Assembly (NCBI GenBank): GCA_036939755.1
Contig: JALLAZ010001032.1
Span: forward strand, 1 to 10,609
DNA: 10,609 nucleotides
Origin: Stephanodiscus triporus
Lineage: Eukaryota; Bacillariophyta; Thalassiosirophyceae; Thalassiosirales; Thalassiosiraceae
Direction: 5' to 3'
A model generated the notes under the pieces. That model was given only the letters and a program-made list of their open reading frames with translations. It was not told where the DNA came from and did not search any database. A program made the translations under genes and the position numbers. Shown here piece after piece: positions 1-7,599 of the stretch (position 1 is the first letter of the stretch; each line of letters begins with the position of its first letter).

Positions 1-275
1 GAGGAGGGGGGGGGGGAGGGGGGAGACGAGGATAAGGACGACGGCGGGGGGGAGGAGGAGGGCGAGGGCGAGACGACGAATACGACGACCCCCCCGAGAA
101 GATACCACCCCCCCCCCCTCGGCTCGACGACGACTGCGACTACGCCCACGACGCCCACGGCGATGATCACGCCCGGGTGGGATAACACGAGGACGACGGT
201 GTCGAACGACCTCCTGGCGGGGGTGCTCGCCACGCCGGGGGGGAAGGCGGGGGGGGAGGATGACGACGACGAGGG
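1..275 (+). other. G-run-rich, GC-rich 5' segment
   Basis: The first line of 60 bases is about 75% G+C and nearly all purine on the plus strand. G runs of six or more occur at about 6-16, 18-23, 46-52, 237-243 and 249-255. Grouped G runs of this kind can form G-quadruplexes on the plus strand. They are also where short-read assemblies most often err, so base counts in these runs deserve caution. The reading frame continues through them without a stop. Confidence 0.6.
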
Positions 276-3200
276 CGCCTCCTCTCCGACCGTCGTCCCT
301 CACCCTCGGTCGTCGTCGTCATCGTCGTCGTCGTCGTCGTCGTCGGGGGGGGAGGACGAAGACGGGTTGGGGAAGAAGGACGAGGGCGTCGTCGCCGCGG
401 AGGACGTCGTCCTTTCGTATTCGTTGTCGTCCGCGATCGCTCGCGACGACGAAGACGACGACGACGCCGTGCAGACGTTGGAGGAGGTGAACAATTTCAT
501 GACCCAGCTGCGGAGAATGCGCGACGGCGCGTCTCCCGCCCCGGCCGTCCCTCGACATCGGGCGAAATTGGGAGGACGTATCGCCACCGCGAGGGACGTA
601 TCGTCTCCGGTGGCGGGGGAGGAGGGGTCGAATGTCGAGCTCGAGAGGTCGCTTTCGGAAAGGAGGGAACGGCTGAAACTGCGCAAGTCGGAGGACGGGC
701 GCAGGAAGAGGGAGTTCGACGAGAGGATGAGGGCCATCCGCGGCATGGACGGGTCCTGCGCCTCGGCGACGGGGGGGGGAGGAGGGTACGGCGGCGGCCG
801 AGACGGCGAGGACGCGGCGCAGGGACCGGACGCGACCGCCCCGGCGCGAACGAAGCGAGGGCATCGGAAGGAGGACGAGGACGACCCGTCGATCCCGGCG
901 CGAGCCGAGCGAGGGGACGGGGAGTCCTCGTCCCATCATTCCGCCGCTCGCATCGACTTGACCCCGGCGAAGATTGCCCCCCCCGGGGAGGAGGAGTGCC
1001 ATCCGACGGACGAAAGGCGGAACAACGAGCGGCGCTCGCGGACGGAGGCGCAAGATGGACCTTCGCCCCCGTCGTCCGCCCAGTTCGTTCCGGGGGGGGC
1101 GCGTTGGGGCGGCGGATGCGCTTTGTGGAATCCCCCTCCCCGCGCCAATTTCGTCCCATCCGTTCCTACTTCCCAATCGCGGCAGGCGGGGGAGAAGAAG
1201 ATGAACATCGCCGTGGACGAGGACGACTTTTCGTTCAAGCCACCGTCCATCGTTGGCGCACCCAAATGCGGCGGCGGCGGTGTAAGGATGAATAACATCG
1301 CCATATCCCCCATCGTCGCGGGAGCGGCCATGGTTGGAGGGGAGGCGTCGAGCAGGTTCTCTTTTGACCGTTCGCCGAACCAGACGGGACGGGTGAAAAA
1401 CAGCGTGGCGAAGATCCTCGCGACGATGGCCGACGCTGCCCAGCGGGGGACGACCTCGTCATCGCCCATCTCGAGAATGTCGGCATCGCCCGCATCCTCC
1501 ATGCTACGTTCGCAACGCGGCATGTCGCCTTCGGAATGCAAGTCCAGTTTGGCGGGCGCGGGAGGAGCGTCGCTCGCCGTTGTTTCGGCGCAGGACGATG
1601 ATAACATCTTCTCGTCCTCCACTCCCAGGGACGATGCATGCATTCGAAATCCATCCCCGCCGGACGGCGTTCCGTTGCCTATTCCCGAATCCCCGAAAAA
1701 TTATTCGTTCGAAAATGCCCCGAACGAACCTCCCTCTGAATCTTCCTTTCCCACCGGCGCATCGAGCAGCGCGAGTCCTGACATCAGCGAGGGCGACAAG
1801 GGAGGCGGCATCGGATTCGGCTACAGTGCCTTTCCTATCGGTCGAGGGGATAAATCGATCGTCACCACTTCATCGTCCAAACATGTCGAGTTGGGACAGA
1901 AAAATGCCGCTCAGGATCCACCGGTGGAGGAGGAGGCCGAAAATGACGAATCCACCGCTAGCGATGGCGAGCCGAGTTTGTTGGGAGTCACGGTGGTGGG
2001 ATCCAAGAAGAAAAGGAAGACGACGGATAAACGACGGCGACTGTCTTCTCCGTTGTTCGAAACGGTGCAGGAGCAGGAGAGCATGTGCAGTGCTCACGAG
2101 ACCGAGATTTCATCCCCGAAAGATGAAACCAGGAAGCAGTTGGACCCGGATGGATTCGATTGGAAGGAACTCGATGCGAAGCGGAATGAAGAGGACGCCT
2201 CGGCGCTCATCGATCAGGGCGTACAGCGGCGGTTATCAGTTTTGGCTCTCGATATCGTTCCTGGGATAAAAAAAGAAGAAGTCGAGGTAACAATTGGCCG
2301 AGCAACGAATTGTTCCGCCCCTCCCATGGAGGGAGGAGCAACAGTCGCCACTGAAGGGAGAACTCATCCTTCACTGGGTTTGCGTATTGACATCGCCCCC
2401 AAGAATGACAATGGAGAGTTCGAAACAGTCATGACTTGTAATACCCCAAGGGAGTGGGACAAGTTGCAAAACCACGCCACCAAAGAAGAATCCGACATAA
2501 TGAATGAGACGGCCTTTTTCACGTCAAGAAGCGTGCAGTCCGACACATCTCTTTTCGGGGGAGGCAGAATTACCAGAGTACATGAATTGAGGTCAAGATT
2601 CGAATCGTCGGGGATCGTCGCCTCACTGAAAAAATCATCCAAGAGAGCGTTATCATCTACATGGCAAGATAAAAGCATAGATTCAACGAAAAATATGACA
2701 TCACCACCCCCTAAATCTGTACAAGTTACCGATGCTCCACAAGTGACATCAGAAGAAGAAGAGCAAGACTTTGATTGGTCCTTAACCAAGTCGACTGATT
2801 CGATGTCCATCAAAGAGCGACGATTAATATTCGAAACTGGAAACGCTGCGCCTGAGTGGTCGTCAAGCTTGATCAAAGAGTCAACTTTGATTGGTAGTGG
2901 CGTCCATCTCAATAATAGAGAGATTCAAGCCATGAGTAGCCTAGGATGTGATACTCTCCACACAACTGAGGCATCCGTGTACGATAACACCGTCGGAGGT
3001 CAATCATTCGACACGAAAAAGGTCCTGAGATACGTAAAAGCTCTGGAACAAAGATGCAATCAAGAAGCCGACGAGTTTGAATCCATCCTGTCGTTTGAGA
3101 ATAGTATCGAAAAGAAGGACACCGGCAACTCTACCAAGGAAAATAATAGCAAAAGGGAAGTTGTTGACGCCAACACCGACGGTAATACCTCTAACTGTGA

Positions 3201-4692
3201 TCTCAATTTTGCTTACGTTTCTCCGGTGAAGACATGCAAGGAGGCGTTTGAAAGTAAGAAAGATCAACCAGCATTAGCTAGAACAGTGGCTCAGGCACAT
3301 CAACAACTGTTGAAGAAAAAATCAGAGATTAAGGAGAAACAATCGCTTGAGCGCAAGAAAGATGCAAAAGGTGCTTCGCCTGTGAAGAGAATTGTTTCAT
3401 CTGCCACCACATCCTCACATGTCGACATTCTGGCCACTTCAGTGAAAGATAAGATTGCAATTTATAGTGGCGAGGAGGCATCCCCGATCAAAGGTCTATC
3501 AAAAGTTCAAAACAAAGCCGTGCCTCGACAACTATCAAGCCCAAATAAGCCATCTGCACCCTTGCAGCAGCAATCAAAGAATTCAGTCATGCGTGGCCCA
3601 AGCAGAGTTGCTGTGCCCCAGACCTCTCCTCCTCGAACGATTGCAATGAATCGCAGGACTGAGACACCATCTCCGTTGTGGGTTGGAAAGCAAAGCGATG
3701 CATTGGCATTTTCTCCCAACCCTAACATTTCCAGCAAACCCTTCTGTGGAGACAATCCATCCCCTAATCTCAGACCCCATGACTTTAGTCATGTTCTTAG
3801 TAGTAGGTCATCTCCTGTCAGATTTCCCGCATCTTCCCCCCTTCACATGAGGCAGGTTACGACAAGAAACGAAGCAAATCAAATTGAGGGCCGCCCTGCG
3901 CCAGTTCAGACACGATATGATTCGCCAATTACTCGGGAATGTGATGACGATGAAGAGGATGGTATCACTTTATCACCCACTTTCTCTGAGGTTTCTGGGT
4001 TGACCATCCCGACATGTGTCGGGACTTTTCATGGTCATTCAACACAGGCTCTCACTGGACCCGATCAATTGAATATGCACCGAAATGGAACCCTGTTCCA
4101 TGAGACCATGTCACCCATTGCAAGGCACAGACAGCAGAAGGAAACAGCCTTATTGACTGGTGGTGCAAAAATATCAAGTCATCCATACCTTCAGAGATTG
4201 AGCGCTAAATTTCCTTCCATTTCGACTGAGAAGCTTGCCAGCAATGTCGACTTGGCAGATTTCCACGATGAAATCAAGACCCCGAAGGCACGAGGGAGTC
4301 CTGGTGTCGGCCAAGGAATACCGCCGACGTTGAGAAGGGAACAGCTTGTTCAAGCATCGTCTTGGAACCTAACTTCAAAACCAACTCCCCCCAAAGCTAC
4401 AAGAAATGGGAACAGTTCAAAGTCCTATCCATCGAAGGCCAGGCGCCACGAATGGCAAGAAAGAAACGTGATTACGGAAAATTACGTCAAGTCCTCCAAT
4501 CGTCAAGAGAAAGCAAATGGTAGGGTTGCCGCGAGTGTCGAAAAAGTTAATAGAAGAGTGAAGGTTAGCAAGAAGAGCAATGAACAGATTCCAAATGAGA
4601 GCCCTTACAAAAGGTCAGGAAATCATTGGGGTGCGCAAAACGAGAATCAAGGGGATTCGCTGAAAACTCTGGATTGTATCCGGGTTGATTGA
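1..4692 (+). CDS. Large disordered Ser/Pro-rich protein with CDK-substrate-like motifs (5' end possibly outside window)
   Basis: I do not recognise the family. The frame has no stop from base 1 to the TGA at 4690-4692. The first in-frame ATG is at 163, but the 54 codons before it are also open and similarly low-complexity, so the start may be upstream or reached by splicing. Residues below count from that ATG. Acidic runs lie near 32-38 and 93-101, poly-Ser at 50-61, and a charged, probably helical segment near 159-194. A bipartite basic cluster (KKKRK 615-619, then KRRR 623-626) resembles a nuclear localisation signal. RRL motifs occur at 625, 689 and 886 (the last is RRLIF), FDW at 665 and 870, and KEN at 992-994. 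I count 30 SP and 7 TP dipeptides; nine fit S/T-P-x-K/R, six of them between 1020 and 1217. I see no transmembrane segment, catalytic motif or zinc finger. Inference: a nuclear, disordered, proline-directed-kinase substrate. It could also be a cytoskeletal or scaffold protein. Certainty is high that the frame is coding and low on function. Confidence 0.85.
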   Translation, partial: EEGGGEGGDEDKDDGGGEEEGEGETTNTTTPPRRYHPPPLGSTTTATTPTTPTAMITPGWDNTRTTVSNDLLAGVLATPGGKAGGEDDDDEGASSPTVVPHPRSSSSSSSSSSSSGGEDEDGLGKKDEGVVAAEDVVLSYSLSSAIARDDEDDDDAVQTLEEVNNFMTQLRRMRDGASPAPAVPRHRAKLGGRIATARDVSSPVAGEEGSNVELERSLSERRERLKLRKSEDGRRKREFDERMRAIRGMDGSCASATGGGGGYGGGRDGEDAAQGPDATAPARTKRGHRKEDEDDPSIPARAERGDGESSSHHSAARIDLTPAKIAPPGEEECHPTDERRNNERRSRTEAQDGPSPPSSAQFVPGGARWGGGCALWNPPPRANFVPSVPTSQSRQAGEKKMNIAVDEDDFSFKPPSIVGAPKCGGGGVRMNNIAISPIVAGAAMVGGEASSRFSFDRSPNQTGRVKNSVAKILATMADAAQRGTTSSSPISRMSASPASSMLRSQRGMSPSECKSSLAGAGGASLAVVSAQDDDNIFSSSTPRDDACIRNPSPPDGVPLPIPESPKNYSFENAPNEPPSESSFPTGASSSASPDISEGDKGGGIGFGYSAFPIGRGDKSIVTTSSSKHVELGQKNAAQDPPVEEEAENDESTASDGEPSLLGVTVVGSKKKRKTTDKRRRLSSPLFETVQEQESMCSAHETEISSPKDETRKQLDPDGFDWKELDAKRNEEDASALIDQGVQRRLSVLALDIVPGIKKEEVEVTIGRATNCSAPPMEGGATVATEGRTHPSLGLRIDIAPKNDNGEFETVMTCNTPREWDKLQNHATKEESDIMNETAFFTSRSVQSDTSLFGGGRITRVHELRSRFESSGIVASLKKSSKRALSSTWQDKSIDSTKNMTSPPPKSVQVTDAPQVTSEEEEQDFDWSLTKSTDSMSIKERRLIFETGNAAPEWSSSLIKESTLIGSGVHLNNREIQAMSSLGCDTLHTTEASVYDNTVGGQSFDTKKVLRYVKALEQRCNQEADEFESILSFENSIEKKDTGNSTKENNSKREVVDANTDGNTSNCDLNFAYVSPVKTCKEAFESKKDQPALARTVAQAHQQLLKKKSEIKEKQSLERKKDAKGASPVKRIVSSATTSSHVDILATSVKDKIAIYSGEEASPIKGLSKVQNKAVPRQLSSPNKPSAPLQQQSKNSVMRGPSRVAVPQTSPPRTIAMNRRTETPSPLWVGKQSDALAFSPNPNISSKPFCGDNPSPNLRPHDFSHVLSSRSSPVRFPASSPLHMRQVTTRNEANQIEGRPAPVQTRYDSPITRECDDDEEDGITLSPTFSEVSGLTIPTCVGTFHGHSTQALTGPDQLNMHRNGTLFHETMSPIARHRQQKETALLTGGAKISSHPYLQRLSAKFPSISTEKLASNVDLADFHDEIKTPKARGSPGVGQGIPPTLRREQLVQASSWNLTSKPTPPKATRNGNSSKSYPSKARRHEWQERNVITENYVKSSNRQEKANGRVAASVEKVNRRVKVSKKSNEQIPNESPYKRSGNHWGAQNENQGDSLKTLDCIRVD
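310..345 (+). repeat. (TCG)n microsatellite encoding poly-Ser
   Basis: Twelve consecutive Ser codons, eleven TCG and one TCA, lie inside the large reading frame. The run sits between acidic and Gly-rich low-complexity segments. The surrounding 250 bases are also rich in GAC/GACGAC triplets encoding Asp runs. Such in-frame triplet runs expand and contract by slippage, so the length probably varies between alleles. Confidence 0.9.
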
Positions 4693-5474
4693 TCCAACCC
4701 AATGATGGATGCGCATTTTTCATCAGATTCATAAATGATGTGATTGGCAAGAATGTGTTGCATTGTGCAATATCTAATACAAGTGTTGATCTTGTTTAGG
4801 CTTTCATTTGATTTTATCATGCTCATTTTTTACCAAGAGCACTGGACAGATTTAATTGTAACAATACGTACTTGGCATATCCTGATGATGTTATAAAATG
4901 GGGCTCAGAGTTCTTTAGCTCATTATCTTGTAGCTTGCTCAGGCTCCTCACATCTAAATTGGTTTTCATCATACTGGTGCAGTAAGAAACAAGGGTGTAA
5001 ACCATTTGTAAATATCATACATGATGCAAAGAGCTGAAGTTTACATGTTAAAGGCCACCCTATCATATATCACAAGGGACTTCTAGTTCCATCCTGTGTG
5101 GGACAGAGGATCTCAAAGATATTGGCCCCACATAGAATCGTTCATGCCCATAGAAAAAAGGCATTATGCTTTCCCCCCCCTGTTCTTCACAGCAAACAAT
5201 AACACAAACTCACTGTTCTGGTTCTATCATACCCTTGTTTTCCCTATGTATATGTAGGAATAGTATCAAATGACAGCCAATGGGGGTCCTATGATATTCT
5301 TCAAACACCACCATCATTGTGAGCAATTTGCCACAGTAGTAAATTGGCACGACTTTTGTCATTACACCCCACCCAATTCATCCCCAGGAAATTCTGTAGA
5401 TGAAGGGATTGGCTGCTGCAGCAGAGTTGAAGGGTTGTATTAATAGTATAGTTCAATGATAGGCATGCTTATAA
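4693..5474. other. Downstream non-coding DNA, probably 3' UTR then intergenic
   Basis: About 780 bases follow the stop of the large gene. Composition drops to roughly 35-40% G+C. No open frame longer than about 60 codons begins with ATG and looks coding, and I see no tRNA, long repeat or strong hairpin. The first part is presumably the 3' untranslated region, but I see no unambiguous AATAAA-type polyadenylation signal near the stop. Confidence 0.5.
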
Positions 5475-5761
5475 TTGTGTCTACTTCTTAGTAGTGTTTC
5501 CAGTTTGGTCCAATGGGTGGGTACTGTTGGTATGCTGATAGGTGCCTACATCAATATTGAAAGATATGTGGCATTATTTGTCTGCCAAAAAGCAAAGCAG
5601 ACTCAGAACTCACGTTGGCCTCATCATGATCATGACATGGTGGTTGATGACATGATGGGCTTTGACAATGACATCCTGATGGCATACTACTATGGTAATG
5701 TGCCCTTCATTTGAACTATGGATGTGGGAACAATACTATCAGCTGGACCCCTGTCATGCAC

Positions 5762-5780
5762 CCTCACACTTCATGTGAGG
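5762..5780. repeat. Short stem-loop
   Basis: CCTCACA at 5762-5768 is the exact reverse complement of TGTGAGG at 5774-5780, with a five-base loop. It lies 48 bases after the stop of a weak small ORF. No T-run follows and no function is indicated; it could be chance. Confidence 0.5.
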
Positions 5781-5801
5781 AGGAACCACTACTGATGTTG
5801 A

Positions 5802-5816
5802 TGTGTGTGTGTGTGT
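5802..5816. repeat. (TG)n microsatellite
   Basis: An uninterrupted alternating TG run of 15 bases lies in intergenic DNA. It is an ordinary dinucleotide microsatellite. Confidence 0.85.
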
Positions 5817-5964
5817 TGGGAGGACATACGTGAGGAGATGAGGGGTAAAACAACAGACTGGACAGACGCTGATGTATAACTCTTACAGCACATATTTTCT
5901 TCTCTATTTTTTGTTACTGTCTAGCTATTTCATGGTGCAAAAATAATTATGCTAAGCGATGAAG

Positions 5965-6062
5965 AAATCAATCAATCATCAAGCAAAAGTGTTTGCGAAA
6001 CCTGGGGGCCATTTTACAGTTGTGTTTGTTTTGGTATTAGATAAAAATACATTGATTGATTT
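5965..6062. repeat. 12-bp inverted repeat, 98-bp span
   Basis: AAATCAATCAAT at 5965-5976 is the exact reverse complement of ATTGATTGATTT at 6051-6062. The spacer is 74 bases. The arms are themselves low-complexity ATCA tetramers, which makes a chance match more likely. A tiny fold-back element is the alternative. Confidence 0.4.
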
Positions 6063-6194
6063 TCAGTGTTAGATTGTATGGAAGTGCACTTTTACAATGG
6101 TATTCTGGTGTGAGCTAGGTACATACTATGACTAACATAACAATTGCCCCCTTAAATCCTGCTAAAACTTTGACAATACTTTGCTAACAATTAA

Positions 6195-6233
6195 TAACAC
6201 TCTGGGAACACTTGAAGTGTTATCAGAGTGTTA
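6195..6233. repeat. Two-tier hairpin
   Basis: TAACACTCTG at 6195-6204 pairs perfectly with CAGAGTGTTA at 6224-6233. Inside, after a 2x2 mismatch (GG opposite AT), AACAC at 6207-6211 pairs with GTGTT at 6217-6221 around a five-base loop. The segment just upstream (6181-6189) repeats the TTGCTAACA seen reversed at 6231-6239. The structure resembles a fold-back repeat. No transcript evidence is visible. Confidence 0.55.
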
Positions 6234-6660
6234 GCAATTTCCCTTATATTTATTTCTTGTAATAGAGATCAAAGGAATGAGCAATGTTCTGCCAAGCGAC
6301 AACAAACGCAATGGTGGCAGGGGCATGGGGGAGGTTATGGGAATCGCAACTGATTCTTTTCAACTCCCCCCCAGCATACTCTGTCATCCTCGCCAATTGT
6401 TTGGTTGGAATGAATTTTATTTTATTTGCGCAGGAGAGAAGCAGGAGGTTGTATTTTTTTTAAATAGTTTACTCTTAGCTAATAATAATAAATCTTGGCA
6501 AGCATCCACCCGCAGCCATCGAAGCGCGCAGAGGAGCGAATCCTCTGCCACTCATGACGCCTGCCCCCACCGGCTGTTTATCATCAGAAACAGGTGTAAC
6601 ATAACCCTGCCCATCCTCGGTAAATTGGAATAGTAGCTCATACTAACCTTTTTACCTTTT
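6234..6660. other. Gene-poor stretch with a local GC-rich patch
   Basis: This holds a 118-codon ATG frame (6277-6633, +). Its length is about what chance gives in 6 kb of two-stranded DNA of this composition, and its translation shows no motif I recognise. Positions about 6507-6572 are clearly richer in G+C than the flanks and contain the strong hairpin listed separately. No tRNA fold could be completed. Confidence 0.4.
6528..6548. repeat. Strong 8-bp hairpin with GCGAA loop
   Basis: GCAGAGGA at 6528-6535 pairs perfectly with TCCTCTGC at 6541-6548 around the loop GCGAA. It sits in a GC-rich island inside AT-rich DNA. The inner part resembles a tRNA T-arm (AGAGG, seven-base loop, CCTCT), but no matching acceptor or D-arm lies upstream. 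It may be a structured RNA fragment, a degraded tRNA-like element or chance. Confidence 0.55.
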
Positions 6661-6662
6661 TT

Positions 6663-6704
6663 CTGTTTCCTGTTTCCTGTTTCCTGTTTCCTGTTTCCTG
6701 TTTT
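6663..6704. repeat. Heptamer tandem repeat (CTGTTTC)n
   Basis: Five exact tandem copies of CTGTTTC cover 6663-6697, followed by a sixth copy altered to CTGTTTT at 6698-6704. The array lies in a pyrimidine-rich tract running from about 6648 to 6720. It ends about 40 bases before the ATG of the candidate secreted ORF at 6743. It is not a known telomere unit. Confidence 0.9.
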
Positions 6705-6742
6705 CTATTTTCTTCTTTCTGGTGCATACTTTGCATCAAATA

Positions 6743-6964
6743 ATGGCAATGTCATCCATGAGACAAGTAGCACTTCTGTTGTTGTTCCTCTTTTTGCAAC
6801 CTATTAGTAGCAAGAGGCATGCACACCAGAATGGAGGTTTGGCCTACACCATAACTTTTGGGGTTGCAGGATTTAGATCCCACATAACTTATACTTTCAG
6901 AGTAAAATTTCATTTTGGTGCAAGCTGGATAGTGATCCTTAGTGTTAGTGTATTTATGCCATAG
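6743..6964 (+). CDS. Candidate small secreted protein (weak)
   Basis: The frame from the ATG at 6743 encodes 73 residues to the TAG at 6962-6964. The N-terminus looks like a signal peptide: MAMSSMRQ (one Arg), then a hydrophobic stretch VALLLLFLFL, then a polar QPISS region suitable for cleavage before KRHAHQ. The rest alternates hydrophobic and polar residues and matches nothing I know. An alternative model splices a 97-base GT-AG intron (6902-6998, acceptor TTCTCAG) and ends at TAA 7065-7067, giving 75 residues. A pyrimidine-rich heptamer array lies just upstream. The length alone is within chance; the signal-like segment is the only positive evidence. Confidence 0.22.
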   Translation: MAMSSMRQVALLLLFLFLQPISSKRHAHQNGGLAYTITFGVAGFRSHITYTFRVKFHFGASWIVILSVSVFMP

Positions 6965-7252
6965 CCATAGCGTTTGCTTCCTCTTCGTGGATTCTCAGGT
7001 GACATTGTCAGTGTCAGCGTGCCACAAATCAATGCACTATGTGTTTTTCTACTGTCTGGAAAATTAAATGAATTCTTTGTAGAGTCTGGTACTCTGATTT
7101 CTTGTGTGCATAACCGTTCACACCAGCAGAAAAGGGTTAATTAACATAATACTGGGTGCCTGCCATAATTCGATTTTTTGAGTTTTTGTTCAATCTTTAG
7201 TGACAAACTGCATCCTCCCAATTTAGAACACGGCCCCTTTTTTGTTCTTTTG

Positions 7253-7298
7253 GTCCAAATCTGGATCGGTTGGCCGGCCAACCGATCCAGATTTGGAC
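7253..7298. repeat. Perfect 46-bp palindrome
   Basis: The two 23-base arms (7253-7275 and 7276-7298) are exact reverse complements with no spacer, centred on GGCC|GGCC. The outer arm contains AAATCTGG/CCAGATTT and the inner arm GGTTGGCC/GGCCAACC. Two further G-T wobble pairs could extend the stem in RNA. Such a sequence can extrude as a cruciform and is prone to loss in cloning or assembly. The flanks are AT-rich and non-coding. Confidence 0.95.
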
Positions 7299-7565
7299 TG
7301 CCGGTCCATTTTTTTATGATTTGTTGATTGTATGACATCATTCAGCTACGTCCTAGTGTTGTAGGTCAAATTTTAATATAAATTCGTACATATGTAGAAA
7401 AAGTTATTACCTTTTCAATGAATGCGGTACTGATTAGATATGGATACTGTTGGAAGAAACAGAATAAAATACATACGTACTAGCGTACAATAAGGAATCA
7501 GTACAAAATTTAGGAAAGAAAGGAAAAGTCTATTCTTATTTTACGGCACAAGAAATTGAAAAAGC

Positions 7566-7599
7566 AAATCTGGACCAGATTTTCTGTGAGTCCAGATTT
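7566..7599. repeat. Inverted repeat sharing CCAGATTT with the 46-bp palindrome
   Basis: AAATCTGGAC at 7566-7575 pairs with GTCCAGATTT at 7590-7599. Nested in it, AAATCTGG (7566-7573) and CCAGATTT (7575-7582) form a second palindrome around a single base. With the palindrome at 7253-7298 this gives five copies of one 8-bp word within 343 bases. Confidence 0.8.

Larger units (their letters stand above)
5475..6194. other. AT-rich gene-poor stretch with small repeats
   Basis: No confident gene is present. A 60-codon ATG frame (5532-5714) with an Asp/Met-rich end is at chance length. The stretch holds a small stem-loop at 5762-5780, a GT run at 5802-5816 and a 12-bp inverted repeat at 5965-5976 / 6051-6062, each listed separately. 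Confidence 0.5.

Noticed and set aside
300..1643. Long minus-strand frames (319-1176, 497-1159, 936-1643) and short alternative plus frames over the 5' part of the large gene.
   Set aside because: They are shadows of GC-rich coding DNA, where stop codons are rare in every frame. Their translations are Arg/Pro/Ser composition noise, while the main frame is the only one open across the whole 4.7 kb.
5475..5714. 79-codon plus frame with an Asp/Met-rich C-terminus.
   Set aside because: The frame opens with TTG. From the first ATG (5532) it is only 60 codons, with no recognised motif. An orphan last exon is possible but unsupported.
6484..6556. Possible tRNA gene suggested by the T-arm-like AGAGG-loop-CCTCT.
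   Set aside because: The loop lacks the TTC of TTCRANY, and I found no upstream acceptor strand, D-arm or anticodon arm at the right spacing.
6277..6633. 118-codon ATG ORF on the plus strand.
   Set aside because: At about 45% G+C I estimate roughly one ORF of this length by chance in 6 kb on both strands. No domain, signal or compositional support is visible.
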